Assembly: GCA_903772945.1 (NCBI GenBank)
Contig: CAICTM010000004.1
Location: 212,297 to 276,296, forward strand
Source: Seminavis robusta
Taxonomy: Eukaryota > Bacillariophyta > Bacillariophyceae > Naviculales > Naviculaceae
DNA length: 64,000 nt
Direction of reading: 5' to 3'
Made by a program: the position numbers and the translations under genes
Notes under the pieces: generated by a model
The model's input: only the letters and a program-made list of their open reading frames with translations
What the model was told of the DNA's origin: nothing
Databases searched by the model: none
Shown: in pieces, positions 29,730-40,526 of the stretch
Position numbering within the stretch: position 1 is the stretch's first letter
Layout: each line of letters begins with the position of its first letter

Positions 29730-31615
29730 ATGGGTACCTTGACGGAAGTATTCTCCAATTTCCTCCTCTTCTTTTTGGTGTTTGGCATGTCTGCCACTGT
29801 GGACATTGACAAGTTGAGGAAGCAACTGTCGAACCGTCATGCCCTCTTGACAGGTGTTTCTCTCCAGTTCTTGATCCTGCCTTTTGTGGGATTTTTAATT
29901 GTCAAGATATTTGGATTCCCAGCGCCTGTGGGCATCACGCTGTTGGTAGTTACATCCAGTCCTGGTGGAAGTTATAGCAACTGGCAAGTCGACACCAAAT
30001 ATTTCCAGTCTCTTCTTTTGGAACATTGATTCAGTCATTACAAATCCACTCTAACTTTCTCTCTCTGTCTGTCTCTCTCTCTCGCTCCTTCCTCGTTTAT
30101 TTATAGGTGGTGCAGTCTCTTCAATGCAGAGCTTGCCTTGAGCGTCACCATGACGGCTCTCAGCACATGCTTGGCCGTCATTATGCTACCCGTCAATCTG
30201 GTCATTTATGCCTCGGGGAGTTACTCAAGTGCGGTCGTCAAATCCCTCGATTGGTACGCTCTTTTCATGAGTATCTTTGTCGTCATTGGAGGCATCAGCA
30301 GTGGCCTCTTCTGCTCGGCCTATTACAAAGACAATCCCGAAAAGTCGCATCAAATGCACAAACTGGCCAATCGATTTGGGAATGTGGCGGGGCTGGCACT
30401 CATCACATACTCCATTACCGTGTCCTCCAGTGACCACAAGGCGGCTTTGTGGGATCAGGATTGGACCTTCTTTGTCGGTATCGCCACTCCGGCATTGGTG
30501 GGCATCGTGACGGCCACGTTTTTGGCCACTCGATTCGACCTGGAAAAGCCAGAGCGCGTAGCCGTGGCGGTGGAATCGAGCTATCAAAATACAGGTAAGA
30601 ATGCGCATGGGTGTTGGCGTGATGGAATGCCATGGGATGGAAAGAAACTTAGTAATCGACTCACTCAACCCCCTTCTTCTCGGAACGACCAGCCTTGGCA
30701 ACCAGTGTGGCAGTAGTAATGTTCGACGGGAACGAAGATGATTTGGCCACGGCCATCAGTGTGCCTCTTTACTACGGAATGGTAGAGGCCGTCATGCTGG
30801 CCATCTATTGTCTAATCTGCTGGAAGCTTGGATGGACCAAAGCGCCTTCGGACGAAAAATTGTGCGTCGTCTTGGCAACATCATATGAAGTGGAAAACCA
30901 GGAGGCCGAGGAACAGGCAGATTCCATTGGTGTTGTCTTGGGAGATATTTGTCATTCGGAAAACAACTCAGACTTGGAAAAGGCGGACGTGGTGACGCCA
31001 TCCAAGCCACCGCTCATTTTTGTGGCACATGCGGACAAGATTGACGATGAGGTTGGAGGGGATGGACCTGTCGTTCTGAGAAAGGCCGATGGTGCAATCG
31101 TGGCAGAGTCCGATTGTCTGAGTACTCGAGAACGGGAAGACATGATGCTACAAGAGGGAAACTCTAGTTGTAAGAAACGGTTGTCGTTCCGATCGCATGA
31201 ACCTTTGTCTCCTGGAGGAAGCTCCGACTCGGATGGCGGGGACCAAGACATGGACGGAAGCAATGGTCGCGATGTCAAAGCAAAACAAACAGGGCGGTTG
31301 GGTAAGACTATCTCGTTTGTCAAAGCCCGAGCAACCGGATATAGACGGGCTCCAATACCAAACGGAGACGGGGACGTCGACGATTGTGATATCCCACCAC
31401 AGCGGGAACCGCCAACGGCAATCCCAGAGTCCGGAGAGCTTCCACATCGAGAAGCTCTCTGTGAGAATCGGGTGAGGTCCTTGTCAGAGGGATCACCGCA
31501 GGGCACAGATGACGACCCTGGCGATCCGCAAGTGGCCGTCGCCGCAGATCTAAGCCAAGTGCAAGAAGAAGCCTCCACTGACGCAACGCCTGCGGAAGGG
31601 AAGACAATCGACTAG
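29730..31615 (+). CDS. SLC10/BASS-like transporter, paralogue 2, long tail
   Basis: Three exons: 29730-29983, 30107-30594, 30693-31615; 554 residues. Intron 1 sits in the same Trp codon (phase 2) as in paralogues 1 and 3 but starts GCAAGT, a GC-AG intron. Its 3' side is a CTCTCTGTCTGTCTCT tract. The signature reads SSPGGSYSN-WWCSLFNAELALSVTMTA, followed by LANRFGNVAGLALI and KPERVAVAVESSYQNTA. The transporter core ends near residue 310 at LGWTKAPSDEKLCVVLATSYEVENQ. About 240 acidic, Ser/Pro-rich, apparently disordered residues follow, unique among the four paralogues and possibly regulatory. Substrate unknown. Confidence 0.87.
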
Positions 31616-31938
31616 ATCACCATGCACATAAAAATTCAACTAAGTCATTTTAAAAAGAGTATTGTAGTCAGTCCATTCTTCCACTGGCCTGAAGTAGTCG
31701 CTCCCACTTTCGACGCTGGCAAGCCGAAAGCGCGGTTCCAATCGATCGCCAGTGTTGCGGGGCCTGCAAGCTAGACCGAAGCTGGGTTGACGAAGTCACA
31801 AAGATTGTTGGCCAATAAAATATGAGATTTTAGTGGTGTTTATGCGTCGATCGAGTTTCTACCTTCCGATACGGATATTTGAGCAATAGTTTACAGATTG
31901 AATCATTCTGGGAGGAAACGGCACCAGACAGGATGTAG

Positions 31939-33416
31939 CTATCCCATTTTCCCATTGCCAGGATCCATCCGATTTGATATTTCCGGCCGATCTGACGACG
32001 ACATGTCTAGCCGATTTGTCGGTATTTCCAGTTCTGGTATTTGGAGCTGACTGGAGCTTGCATTGAAGTAGTGAGTGAGTACTTCGCCACTCTCACTCTG
32101 TTCGTCATCAAAGACATCCACCTCACTGTCATTGTAGGATATTTCAATCTCTCTCAGTTCTTTAGCCTCTGCATGAACTACTTCATACGAAGTCATGATC
32201 ATGTCCCAAAACGGTGTACTAGCGGGTGCTTTTGTCCAATTTGCCTTCCACGCCCAAAGGCAATAGATCCCAATGACGACGCCTTCAACGACCCCGTACA
32301 TGAAAGGAATCCCAATGGCATCGTTCCGATCGTCTCCCTTGAACATGGCTAATGCGACACTCGTTGCAAGACCAGTGTTTTGATAAATGCACTCAATGGC
32401 AACAGTCCTGAATGATGTGTATTGTCGTATTGTTCGTTGGTTATTGCATGTTCCCATGAATGAGCGAGCACAAGGTCGTGTACGTGAGGATCTATCCCTT
32501 CATTTGACATGAAACCCTTGCTTATCCGCGGCACTTACACTCGTTCTGGTTCTTTCAGCCGGCACGAGGTGGCTACAATGTTCGAAATTAATAATCCCAA
32601 CAAGCAGGGCAGCGAAACACCCACATAGAACTCCCAGCCTCTGCTCCATATTTTGGAATCAGAATCTCCCGTATTTGCCATGGTTGCAGAAAAGATAATC
32701 AAGGCCAGCCCCGCAAAGTTCCCCAACTGCATTACATATACAGATGGATGTAAGATGATGAAGTTCCACAAATAATGGGAAAAATCCCCAAAACCTTCTT
32801 GTTACTCACCTGGTTGGCCCGCTTGTTGAATGCAAAGGATTTGACTCGGTAGGAGCAATATAGTCCGATACCAATGGCAGAGATGACAATGATGAGCGCA
32901 ATGAACAAAGATGGCCAATCCAGTTCACTGATAACATCGGCTTCATAAGAATACTTTGCATAGATTAGCAAGTTCAACGGCAGAAAGCCTATACTGAGAA
33001 TGGTGCTTATTGCTGTCATGGTAACACTGAGAGCCAAGTCGGTATTGAAGACAGAGCAGAACCTGCAAAATATGTATTTGATCAATGTAGCAAGTCAGAT
33101 TTGAAAAGAGTTTTTTGGTTTGTGGAAACGTCGAGAAGGACGTGCTTTTTGGTCTGTCTTACCAATTGCTGTAACTTCCACCAGGACTGGATGTGACCAC
33201 CAATAGCGTGATCCCCATGTCAGGATCCAGATTCAGCGTATTGACGACCACGAAACCCAGGAGTGGAAGGACCATAAACTGCAGAGCTATTCCTGTAGCA
33301 ATTGCCTTTTTGTTTCGAATTTGTTCTTGCATACATTGGATATCGACCGTAGCGGACATGCCGAATACCAGAGCAAAGAGGAGCACATTGCCCACTATTG
33401 ACAAAACGTCGACCAT
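31939..33416 (-). CDS. SLC10/BASS-like transporter, paralogue 3
   Basis: Four exons on the minus strand: 33416-33163, 33062-32810, 32726-32539, 32407-31939; 387 residues. Introns are GT-AG with phases 2, 0 and 2. The signature is SSPGGSYSN-WFCSVFNTDLALSVTMTA, with Phe replacing the second Trp. LGNFAGLALIIFSATMANTG and PERVTVAIECIYQNTG follow, and NWTKAPASTPFWDMIMTSYEV ends the core. The tail is acidic with many Ser residues. Exon 2 is 253 nt, the same as in paralogue 1, which shows they share ancestry after the first duplication. It lies between paralogues 2 and 4, in opposite orientation. Confidence 0.87.
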
Positions 33417-34203
33417 TGTTGCGTGGATGTTTAGCTACCGGCTGAAAGACAGGAGTGTCTGGAGTATATGGCCTCGACAAGCGACGATTTCTCGTTCTAT
33501 CTGACAACCAGGGAGACAAATGTAGCCGCCTCGTCTCTCTGATCTTTGTCAGAGATCTGGCGTCTTGGTAAAGAAATCAACGAGGGATAATATGCAGGGG
33601 TATCGGCAGCCGTTGCTTCAATGCCACAATCTGGATCTTGCTCCTTTAGACTCAATTGAACCCGGCTCAGGCCCGAGATCGCTCCGTTGTTGGCTGCTAG
33701 CTAGCTCTAGTAGACAGGGTTTGTCTTGCTGCTGAAGGTTTCGCCGTACCGTATGAAGTTATTAGTGGTACTCGAGTATTTCGAAAGGGTCACAACAACA
33801 TGTGTTGGTGTGTCGTGATGGCATGCGATTTCGTCCGTTGCAGGAAGCCCAAACATGTTGTGAGCGGTCGTGTCGCCCGGCTTTTCTCGGACGTGCATTG
33901 GAAGGTGGGGAATTTATGGGCTGCCACTTGGCCTGCGGTGCGGCATTCAATCTTGCTGGAACCACCCTCACAATTTAGCTCCGTTCGAGCACTTTTGGTT
34001 GGCAGGTTCCATGTTCACATGGTGGGAAGGGGACGGTTGGAAAGCACGCATGTGGAAATTGTTGACTCCACGGATATGATTACTCACACAAGTACCGTAG
34101 AGGCAGAACTTCAGATAGCGCCATTTGAGTGATACCTTCATTGGTTGGGCTAACAAAAAGACATCATCAAACCCAAGCAATTCAGTACATCGTTCCTGCC
34201 ACC
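33417..34203. other. shared upstream region of two divergent transporters
   Basis: 787 bp between the divergent starts at 33416 and 34204. A CTAGCTAGC/GGTAC cluster lies near 33695-33775. No coding signal. Confidence 0.6.
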
Positions 34204-35643
34204 ATGGGATCATCCGTAAGCGACACTCTTACCAGCCTGATTAGCAATGTCCTGGTCTTTTGCCTGGTGTTTGGCATGTCTGGGACCGTCGATGTAAGAT
34301 GTTTCAAGGCCCAGCTTCAAAATGCCAAGGCTGTCATGACGGGTCTCCTCCTACAGTTCCTCTTGATGCCGTTCCTTGGTTTTGTCGTGGTCAAATCCCT
34401 CGATATGGACTATATCACAGGATTAATGATCCTCGCAGTCACATGCAGTCCAGGAGGAAGCTATAGCAATTGGTGGTGCAGTATGTTCAATGCTGGTAAG
34501 TGCCACAAAACAAAGGTATACAGATATTTCTAGCTAGAGATATCAATGCAAAACAACATACTAGTACCAATGCTCTCTTACGATTATTCACAAATCCTTT
34601 CTGCAAACAGATCTTGCATTATCAGTCACCATGACAGCTATTTCGACTTGTGTATCGGTAAGAACCCACTCTGCTCGTACCAGTGGCTGTTTTGCGTTCT
34701 TCTGGACTTGAAACCCCTTTATATTCACACCTGGTTCATTCTTGGCTTCATACGGTAACTTCTTTAGGTGATCATGCTACCATTCAACCTCTATGTGCAT
34801 GCTAGATTGACATATGGCGAGGAAATCATCGATAAGGTCGACTGGGGATCCCTGTACATGTCCATCGTGGTTGTCATTTTTGCCATTGGCGCCGGTTTTA
34901 TTGCCTCGTTCTACAGCAGTGACCCAAAGTTCAACTTGAATGCCAACCGCCTCGGCAATGCTGCAGGGGCCCTGTTGATCCTGTTCTCAGTCATCGTGAG
35001 TAACTCACATGAAGATTACACCCTTTGGAATCGGGATTGGTCGTTTTACTTTGGTGTCGCCATTCCCTGCCTCTTCGGTCTAGTTTTTTCCACAGCTATT
35101 ACCACTTGCCTTTTGCTCCTGGCTCCCGAGCGCGTCACTGTATCGATCGAATGCGCCTTTCAAAATGTGGGTATTGCCATGAGTATTGCCGCAGCCATGT
35201 TTGATGGCGACGATCTTTCGCAGGCTATTGGTGTGCCAGTCTATTATGGCTTTATCGAGGCACTCTTTGTCTCCATGTACTGTGTTTGGGCCTGGCAGGC
35301 TGGTTGGACCAAGGCACCGACGGATATCAGTCTATGGAAGGCCCTAACTACTTCCTACGAGGTTTACACGCTGGATCAGGCACTCAATAGTACTACCACA
35401 GGGAACGTACAGCTTCCAAGAATTTCACCACCAACCCAAGAAAACAAAAACATCCCAAATGGAACAAATGAAGGTGACTGGGACTGTGTTGACTATGGCG
35501 ATGATGATGATGCTCCCTCAAAGGAACCCAAAACAAGGTACATTGACTACGAAGAGCAAAAGAAGAAGAAAGCAAAAAAGAAGAAGTCAGAAAAGAAGGA
35601 AACATCGTCTGTGGGGAATTGGTTTGGTGGGTTCCTGTCATGA
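34204..35643 (+). CDS. SLC10/BASS-like transporter, paralogue 4
   Basis: Three exons: 34204-34495, 34611-34657 (a 47 nt mini-exon), 34768-35643; 404 residues. The intron in the Trp codon found in the other three is absent; instead introns fall after FNA (phase 1) and after STCVS (phase 0), on either side of DLALSVTMTA. The signature reads CSPGGSYSNWWCSMFNA. APERVTVSIECAFQNVG and GWTKAPTDISLWKALTTSYEV are conserved. The C-terminal tail is acidic, then very Lys-rich (EEQKKKKAKKKKSEKKE) and ends WFGGFLS. Converges with the membrane-protein gene at 35866-37014. Confidence 0.87.
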
Positions 35644-35865
35644 TGCATTGAAGAATATGTTTAAAAAGCATCATTTGAAGCATCGATGTACAGCGATTGA
35701 TTGCGTTTATACTGTACAAAAGCTAGTAGCAAAATTTTGGCTGCCTCAACCAAATCACACGGGCAGTAGCTGGCCCTAGAACGGAGGAATGGATTGTAGT
35801 ATGGATGCCATTTTGGGGTACTCAGGTTTTTTGCCCTGGCAGATTGAAGTTGAATTACAAATCTC

Positions 35866-37014
35866 TCAGGCTTTCTTGTCTTCTGAAGTCCTCTTTGTAA
35901 GCTTTTTCGCTATTGGGTCTTCCAAAAGCAATGCTAAAATGCCAAGAGAGCTGCATCCACAGGCAATGACCCAACCTGCAGAGTTTTGAAAGTGGCACAA
36001 TGAGTATTGTCGACATGATTGGATGGCCAATCCAAGACTCGCCCAAAGAATGTACTTGTTCATCTGCAGTGGCCCCATTCGTAACCACGCGGCTACATTT
36101 CCAATGGTTGAAACAACCCAAATGACATTGACGTTTGGTTGATGGTAATCATCCCATAGTCCCAAGAGCAGCCCTGATGCCAAGAAAAGGCCATAGATTG
36201 TGACCAAGAGTCCTTGAGCACCCAAGTTCTTCCTAGAAAGCGTCATGAGAAATGCATTCAGCTGTACCACAGCAATCATGGCTAGATGAGGCGTGTAGCG
36301 TCGTAATCCCACCAAACACCCAGCCGTAGCTTGGAATTGCATGACGGAGAAGAACCGTTTGGCTGCTGGTGAAAAGTATTCAATGCCTCGAATGGTGGTG
36401 ACTGGCAAAGACGACGACGACGACGACACACGCGTTTCCTTTTGGTCAGTTAGGATCATGGATCCCCAATCGGCCAAAAGGCAGGTCCCTAGGACAATGA
36501 GAACGTCGAGAACGTGGCACGGCTGTTGGATGTCCCAAAACTCTTCACACCACTGTACCAACATGCAAGCACAACTTCGACCGCAAAAGATCAAGGAATG
36601 GATTCTGTACTTGGGCCAAATGCGATATCCGGTGGATATCCGTCGTTTAGGTATGTCGAAGATAAAACTGGACAAGTTCAGGCTCAAATGCAACGCCAGG
36701 AACGCCAAGGTGCCAGGGTATGGACCAAAATTTCCATCCGTGTCACCACCAGCATGTCGGAATCGGTAGACAAAGGACATCAGACAGGCCACACCAAGGA
36801 CTTTGTGAATGTGATTGGGGTCGTCAGATGTCACCAATTTGGATAAAAGGGATGGACTACGAGTATGACAGTGTTGAGGAACGCCTTGACAATCATGATG
36901 TGCTCTTTGATTGGTAATTGCTGTGGTTTCCCGCTCGACCATCTCTCTTTTCGCTGCCGATAACGACGATGAATATTCTGATTCTGTCATGGTTTTCAGA
37001 CTTTGGTGGTGCAA
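35866..37014 (-). CDS. polytopic membrane protein, unknown
   Basis: 382 residues in one exon. After a polar N-terminus of about 70 residues come several hydrophobic segments, including GVACLMSFVYRF, LAFLALHLSLNLSSFIF, VLDVLIVLGTCLLADWG, LLVTIYGLFLASGLLLGLW and VIWVVSTIGNVAAWL; I count six to eight possible spans. A run of six Ser codons comes from a GAC-type trinucleotide repeat (36409-36427). Conserved-looking aromatic/basic stretches (IWPKYRIHSLIFCGRS) lie between spans. No transporter signature recognised. The alternative start Met9 is equally plausible. Confidence 0.72.
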   Translation of the reverse strand: MHHQSLKTMTESEYSSSLSAAKREMVERETTAITNQRAHHDCQGVPQHCHTRSPSLLSKLVTSDDPNHIHKVLGVACLMSFVYRFRHAGGDTDGNFGPYPGTLAFLALHLSLNLSSFIFDIPKRRISTGYRIWPKYRIHSLIFCGRSCACMLVQWCEEFWDIQQPCHVLDVLIVLGTCLLADWGSMILTDQKETRVSSSSSSLPVTTIRGIEYFSPAAKRFFSVMQFQATAGCLVGLRRYTPHLAMIAVVQLNAFLMTLSRKNLGAQGLLVTIYGLFLASGLLLGLWDDYHQPNVNVIWVVSTIGNVAAWLRMGPLQMNKYILWASLGLAIQSCRQYSLCHFQNSAGWVIACGCSSLGILALLLEDPIAKKLTKRTSEDKKA

Positions 37015-37646
37015 CTATCTAGCGAAAAGGGAGGATACTGATGGGCAAGGTGAATGATGATGGACGCTTTGCAGCAACATCTTTGTTTGGTTGGTTGGCA
37101 GTTCTGTACGAGCTGTACTGTACGATAGTGGACCTTTTGCTTTTGCTTTTCGAGAGGAGTGAGAAAAATTGAGGTTCCAGAACTGGCTCAGTTAGGGTAA
37201 AGAATAGGCGGTTCTCGATCGCCCGGGCGGCCACCGCTTTAGAATGCTTTTTGCCACGCAATCGGCATGGAAGACCAGCTCAGTGCTGCGTCGACCATGA
37301 TGAGCACGGCCACTTTCGTATGCATCTGGCTCTGTGAAAGACGCAGAACTTTGACCAACTAGCTAGCTACGATGTAGCTACATGTAGTGAGTCTACAACC
37401 AAGAGTAATACTACCGGAGGCAAGCCTGAAGGAGGAGGCTAAGGTGGCGGTGTCTTTCGAAAAGACAACGACGACGTGGCTATTCTTGCAGCACAAACCA
37501 GCTGCCACCAAAGATGCCGACGTACCTGCTCTCTGACCTGAGCAAACTCTCTTTCATGACAGAGCTCTCCAGACAGTTCTCACAATTTCGAGGATTCATT
37601 CTCTCTTCTTCTTCTCCGTATCTTTCTTGTTGAAATTTTTTCGAAA
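37015..37646. other. intergenic/divergent promoter region
   Basis: Between divergent genes. CTAGCTAGC and TACATGTAG words near 37360-37390. No coding signal. Confidence 0.6.
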
Positions 37647-38369
37647 ATGAGGACTACAGCCGCCGTTTCGTTGCTTCTTGTGGCAGGAGCTAGTGCCTTC
37701 ACCTCCCAACCCCTGTCGGATGTTCGCACCACCGGTGTTGCTGTGAACATGGCATATGTCCCCGATGGTTTCACAGCTGAATCCTACAAGAAGTTCAAGG
37801 AGGCAGAAGCGAAGAAGAAGGCCACCAAGAATCTTGGAGGTGTTGGACCACGAGGATTCCAATCTCGATCCATGCAAGCCTTCCAAGAGGCCATGGAACG
37901 TGGAGAGGCCGAGCATCTTCTTCCTGTCTTCAATGCTGAAGAAAGAATCAAGAAGGGAGAACTTAAGCGTGAAGATATTCCTTACATGCAGCGTGGAGGA
38001 TCTTGGGACAACAGTGATATCAAAGGAGCCCGAAAAAAGCAGTGGTCTTCTCGTGACAAGGAATACGCTTCAGGTGGTTTCAAGAAGGAACAGAGTGTCT
38101 CCATCTTTGGATACGGAGAAGGTCTTGACTGGACTGGTAAGTTTGTTCGAGTCATTGCAATTGAACACTGGTTAGAAAAGACCCTAATCATCCCTCGCTG
38201 ATTCTGTTTTTCAGGTTCCAAAGCACGACAGGGTCCCTCTGAATCTATTCCAGGCGCTGCCCCTGTCTTCGGACGAAACTACAAGGCGCCCAATGTGAAC
38301 ACCATGAAGATCCCTGGAAAGGGGCAAGCCGAAAAGCCCAAGAAGAAGGGATTTTTCGGACTTTTCTAA
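37647..38369 (+). CDS. plastid-targeted conserved protein, two exons
   Basis: Exons 37647-38136 and 38215-38369 (GTAAGT...TTTCAG, phase 1), 214 residues. The signal peptide MRTTAAVSLLLVAGASA is followed by FTSQP, a textbook ASAF plastid motif. The mature part carries YVPDGFTAESYKKFK, GVGPRGFQSRSMQAFQEAMERGEAEH, GELKREDIPYMQRGGSWDNS and KEQSVSIFGYGEGLDWTG, all shared with the paralogue at 58558-59118. Exon 2 adds a Lys/Gly-rich tail ending KKKGFFGLF that the paralogue lacks. The function of this small plastid family is not known to me; tight conservation suggests a structural or assembly role in the plastid. Confidence 0.85.
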
Positions 38370-39904
38370 ACAAACAAATCCCAGGTCATGTACATGTAGT
38401 CCTTCGTTCGGAACTACTTCGTTCGGAACTACCGTTACAACTCAAAGACGAATGTTGAAACAATTTTGGCCTCTTTGGAGATGCAGAGAGAATCAGAGCT
38501 GAAGGGCGGTCACCCCAGACAGCAAAACCAGCACATAGCTGCACAAAGAAACACGATGTAAATAGGACAACGATGTTTATACACAGTTCCACTTTGTCGT
38601 TTGATAGTACTACGTCGTCTTTTGATATTACATGAAGGGAGCCAGGTTGAGATTAGACTACAAGGCTTTCAACGTGTACAGATATGGCGGGATTGGTAGC
38701 TTGTTGGCAGGATGCCACAGTGAGCTCCAGAGTGTGCAATGGTTGACTTGGTTGGCTCTTAGGAAACACATCACTCCTGCAATCAAGACTGCAACAGCAA
38801 CACTTCACACCTCTTTTCCAGATCAGTGAGATGCCCTGGTTTATCTGACATTCTTCTGCCTGGTGGATGGCTCTCATGACCGTTGCATGGCTTGTGAACA
38901 ATTGAAAGCGCCGGTGCCCCTCGGAAAGATTGAAGATCAATCTGCTATTTTCAAGATCAATCAAATGCAGCCTCGGCATGCGATTGGTTTTTGCCAACGT
39001 TGTCACTGGACAACAAAGTCACATTGCTGCTGCCGAACTACTTAGCTTCGTCCATACTCCTTTGGCCACAACACACCATTGAATTTGTCAGCGCGCGGGA
39101 GTAGGGCTGCAACAAAGGAAGGATGTTCCCTTTCGCTGTTGTTGCTTCTTTTTCTCGCCGCAACACCATCTTCAGACAATCTTCTCAAAGAATAGCAAGT
39201 ATTGGCCTGAGAAGATGATAGCCAAACAGGAACAACGCCTTAGGCCTACATGCCCTCTTCCCTGGAACCATGCTCCAATTATTTTGGAGAATTCGTGTAG
39301 CCTCTAGTAGTAATCCTACGACAGGTTGAAGTTGTGAGCTTGACAGGACTAATTTTACTATACCAATTTCAGTACACCATTGATCCCTGCCAATTTGGCC
39401 GCAAACACTGGAACGATCACAGTTTACCATGGTCACTACGAGCTAGCCCGGTACAACGCCAACAGCAACAACCAACCAACAACCAACACACTCTTGTTGC
39501 CGTCGTCGCCCCTGCTACTACATGTACTAGACTGCTACTTGGTGTTGTCGCTCAAACGCCGCGAGGGCTTGTTGTTGTGGTGTGTTGCCGCTTCGATCGT
39601 TGGGTCATTTGTTCCGTCTGTGGTTGTTCGGTCGGTCGGTCAATCGAGAGGAAGTACTAGTGGATCGGCTACGGTCGATCGGCTACGATACAGTTGCAGC
39701 AGCCACTGCTTGTGAATGGGTCAGCAAAGACCGTCGTTGGTACCAGTAGTATATCGACGCTTGGTTGTTGGTTGGTTGGTGGTGCCGAGTTGTCATAGTG
39801 GTTGGTGTGGGTGTTCTGTTGTTGCGGCTTGAAAGAGCATCAGTTACCGTGGTTGAATGTTTGGTTGGGACTTGAAGGACTTGTCGCAAGTGAGGTGTAA
39901 AACG
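38370..39904. other. long intergenic region, no gene seen
   Basis: Includes a doubled TCGTTCGGAACTAC near 38403-38432 and runs of GGTTG/CAACC words near 39460-39490 and 39760-39790. Frames such as 39334-39715 look non-coding. Confidence 0.55.
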
Positions 39905-39982
39905 CTCACAATTTACTTACTTAGTAACTGCCGTTTGGTTAGCTTAACGGCCGTTAAGTTACTTAGGTGAAATTGTCACATG
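39905..39982. repeat. imperfect inverted repeat with perfect 16 bp palindrome
   Basis: The core is CTTAACGGCCGTTAAG at 39943-39958. Outer arms CACAATTT (39907-39914) and AAATTGTCAC (39970-39979), plus TTAGTAACT/AGTTACTTAG inside, extend the symmetry, slightly off-centre. Confidence 0.7.
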
Positions 39983-39994
39983 GTTCCAGAAGAT

Positions 39995-40140
39995 ACGCCC
40001 TTCCCCCTCCTGTGTCTCACTGTCCGGGAGCTCGCCCGGCCGGCTTCGACCTAAATGTCAATCCTAACGGATTTCCATTTAGGTCTCATCCGGCCGGGCT
40101 CGCTCCCGTTCCAGTTCGCCACCAGTTGGTGGAAGGGCGT
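39995..40140. repeat. 146 bp imperfect palindrome (foldback element)
   Basis: Outer arms ACGCCCTTCC (39995-40004) and GGAAGGGCGT (40131-40140) are exact complements. Inner arms of 32 bp (40026-40057 and 40076-40107) share GGGAGC, CCCGGCCGG and ACCTAAATG. The arms share one centre near 40067, so this is a single foldback structure. Confidence 0.8.
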
Positions 40141-40149
40141 TCCTCTACA

Positions 40150-40526
40150 GAAAGTCCCGCAAAGCTGGAATCGCTGAAAGGATCTGTAAAAGTGTTGAAT
40201 TTAGGTTCAACAGTGTTGACTTTTGTTAAACAGTTGTTCAACGCTTTTTTAAACCCTTTTTCAACACTTTTTCAACACTGTTGAATACTGTTTAACACTG
40301 AATTCAACAGATGTTGAATTCAACAGTAGATAGTTACAGTAAAAGTGTTGAAAATAATGTACAAAAATGCAACAGTAAATCCAACAGTTGTTGAAACGGA
40401 GTCAACATTAAATCAACAGTACTTCAACACTTTAATCAACACTTTTTCAACACATGTTGGATTTATTCAACAATCCAGCTGTTTAATTAAAGAGTATCCC
40501 AAAAACTCAGCTTTTGCGGGACTTTC
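40150..40526. mobile_element. 377 bp inverted-repeat element with CAACA/TGTTG array
   Basis: The ends are GAAAGTCCCGCAAAGCTG (40150-40167) and its near-complement CAGCTTTTGCGGGACTTTC (40508-40526). The interior from 40190 to 40475 is built of TTCAACACT and AGTGTTGAA words in both orientations, with AACAGT and TTTAACA variants, over 20 in total. No ORF of note. Same plan as elements A and B but with different ends and a different word, so a separate family. No target-site duplication recognised. Confidence 0.7.

Noticed and set aside
39334-39715. overlapping 108- and 111-codon frames
   Set aside because: Low-complexity Asn/Thr/Val-rich translation of simple GTTG/CAAC words.
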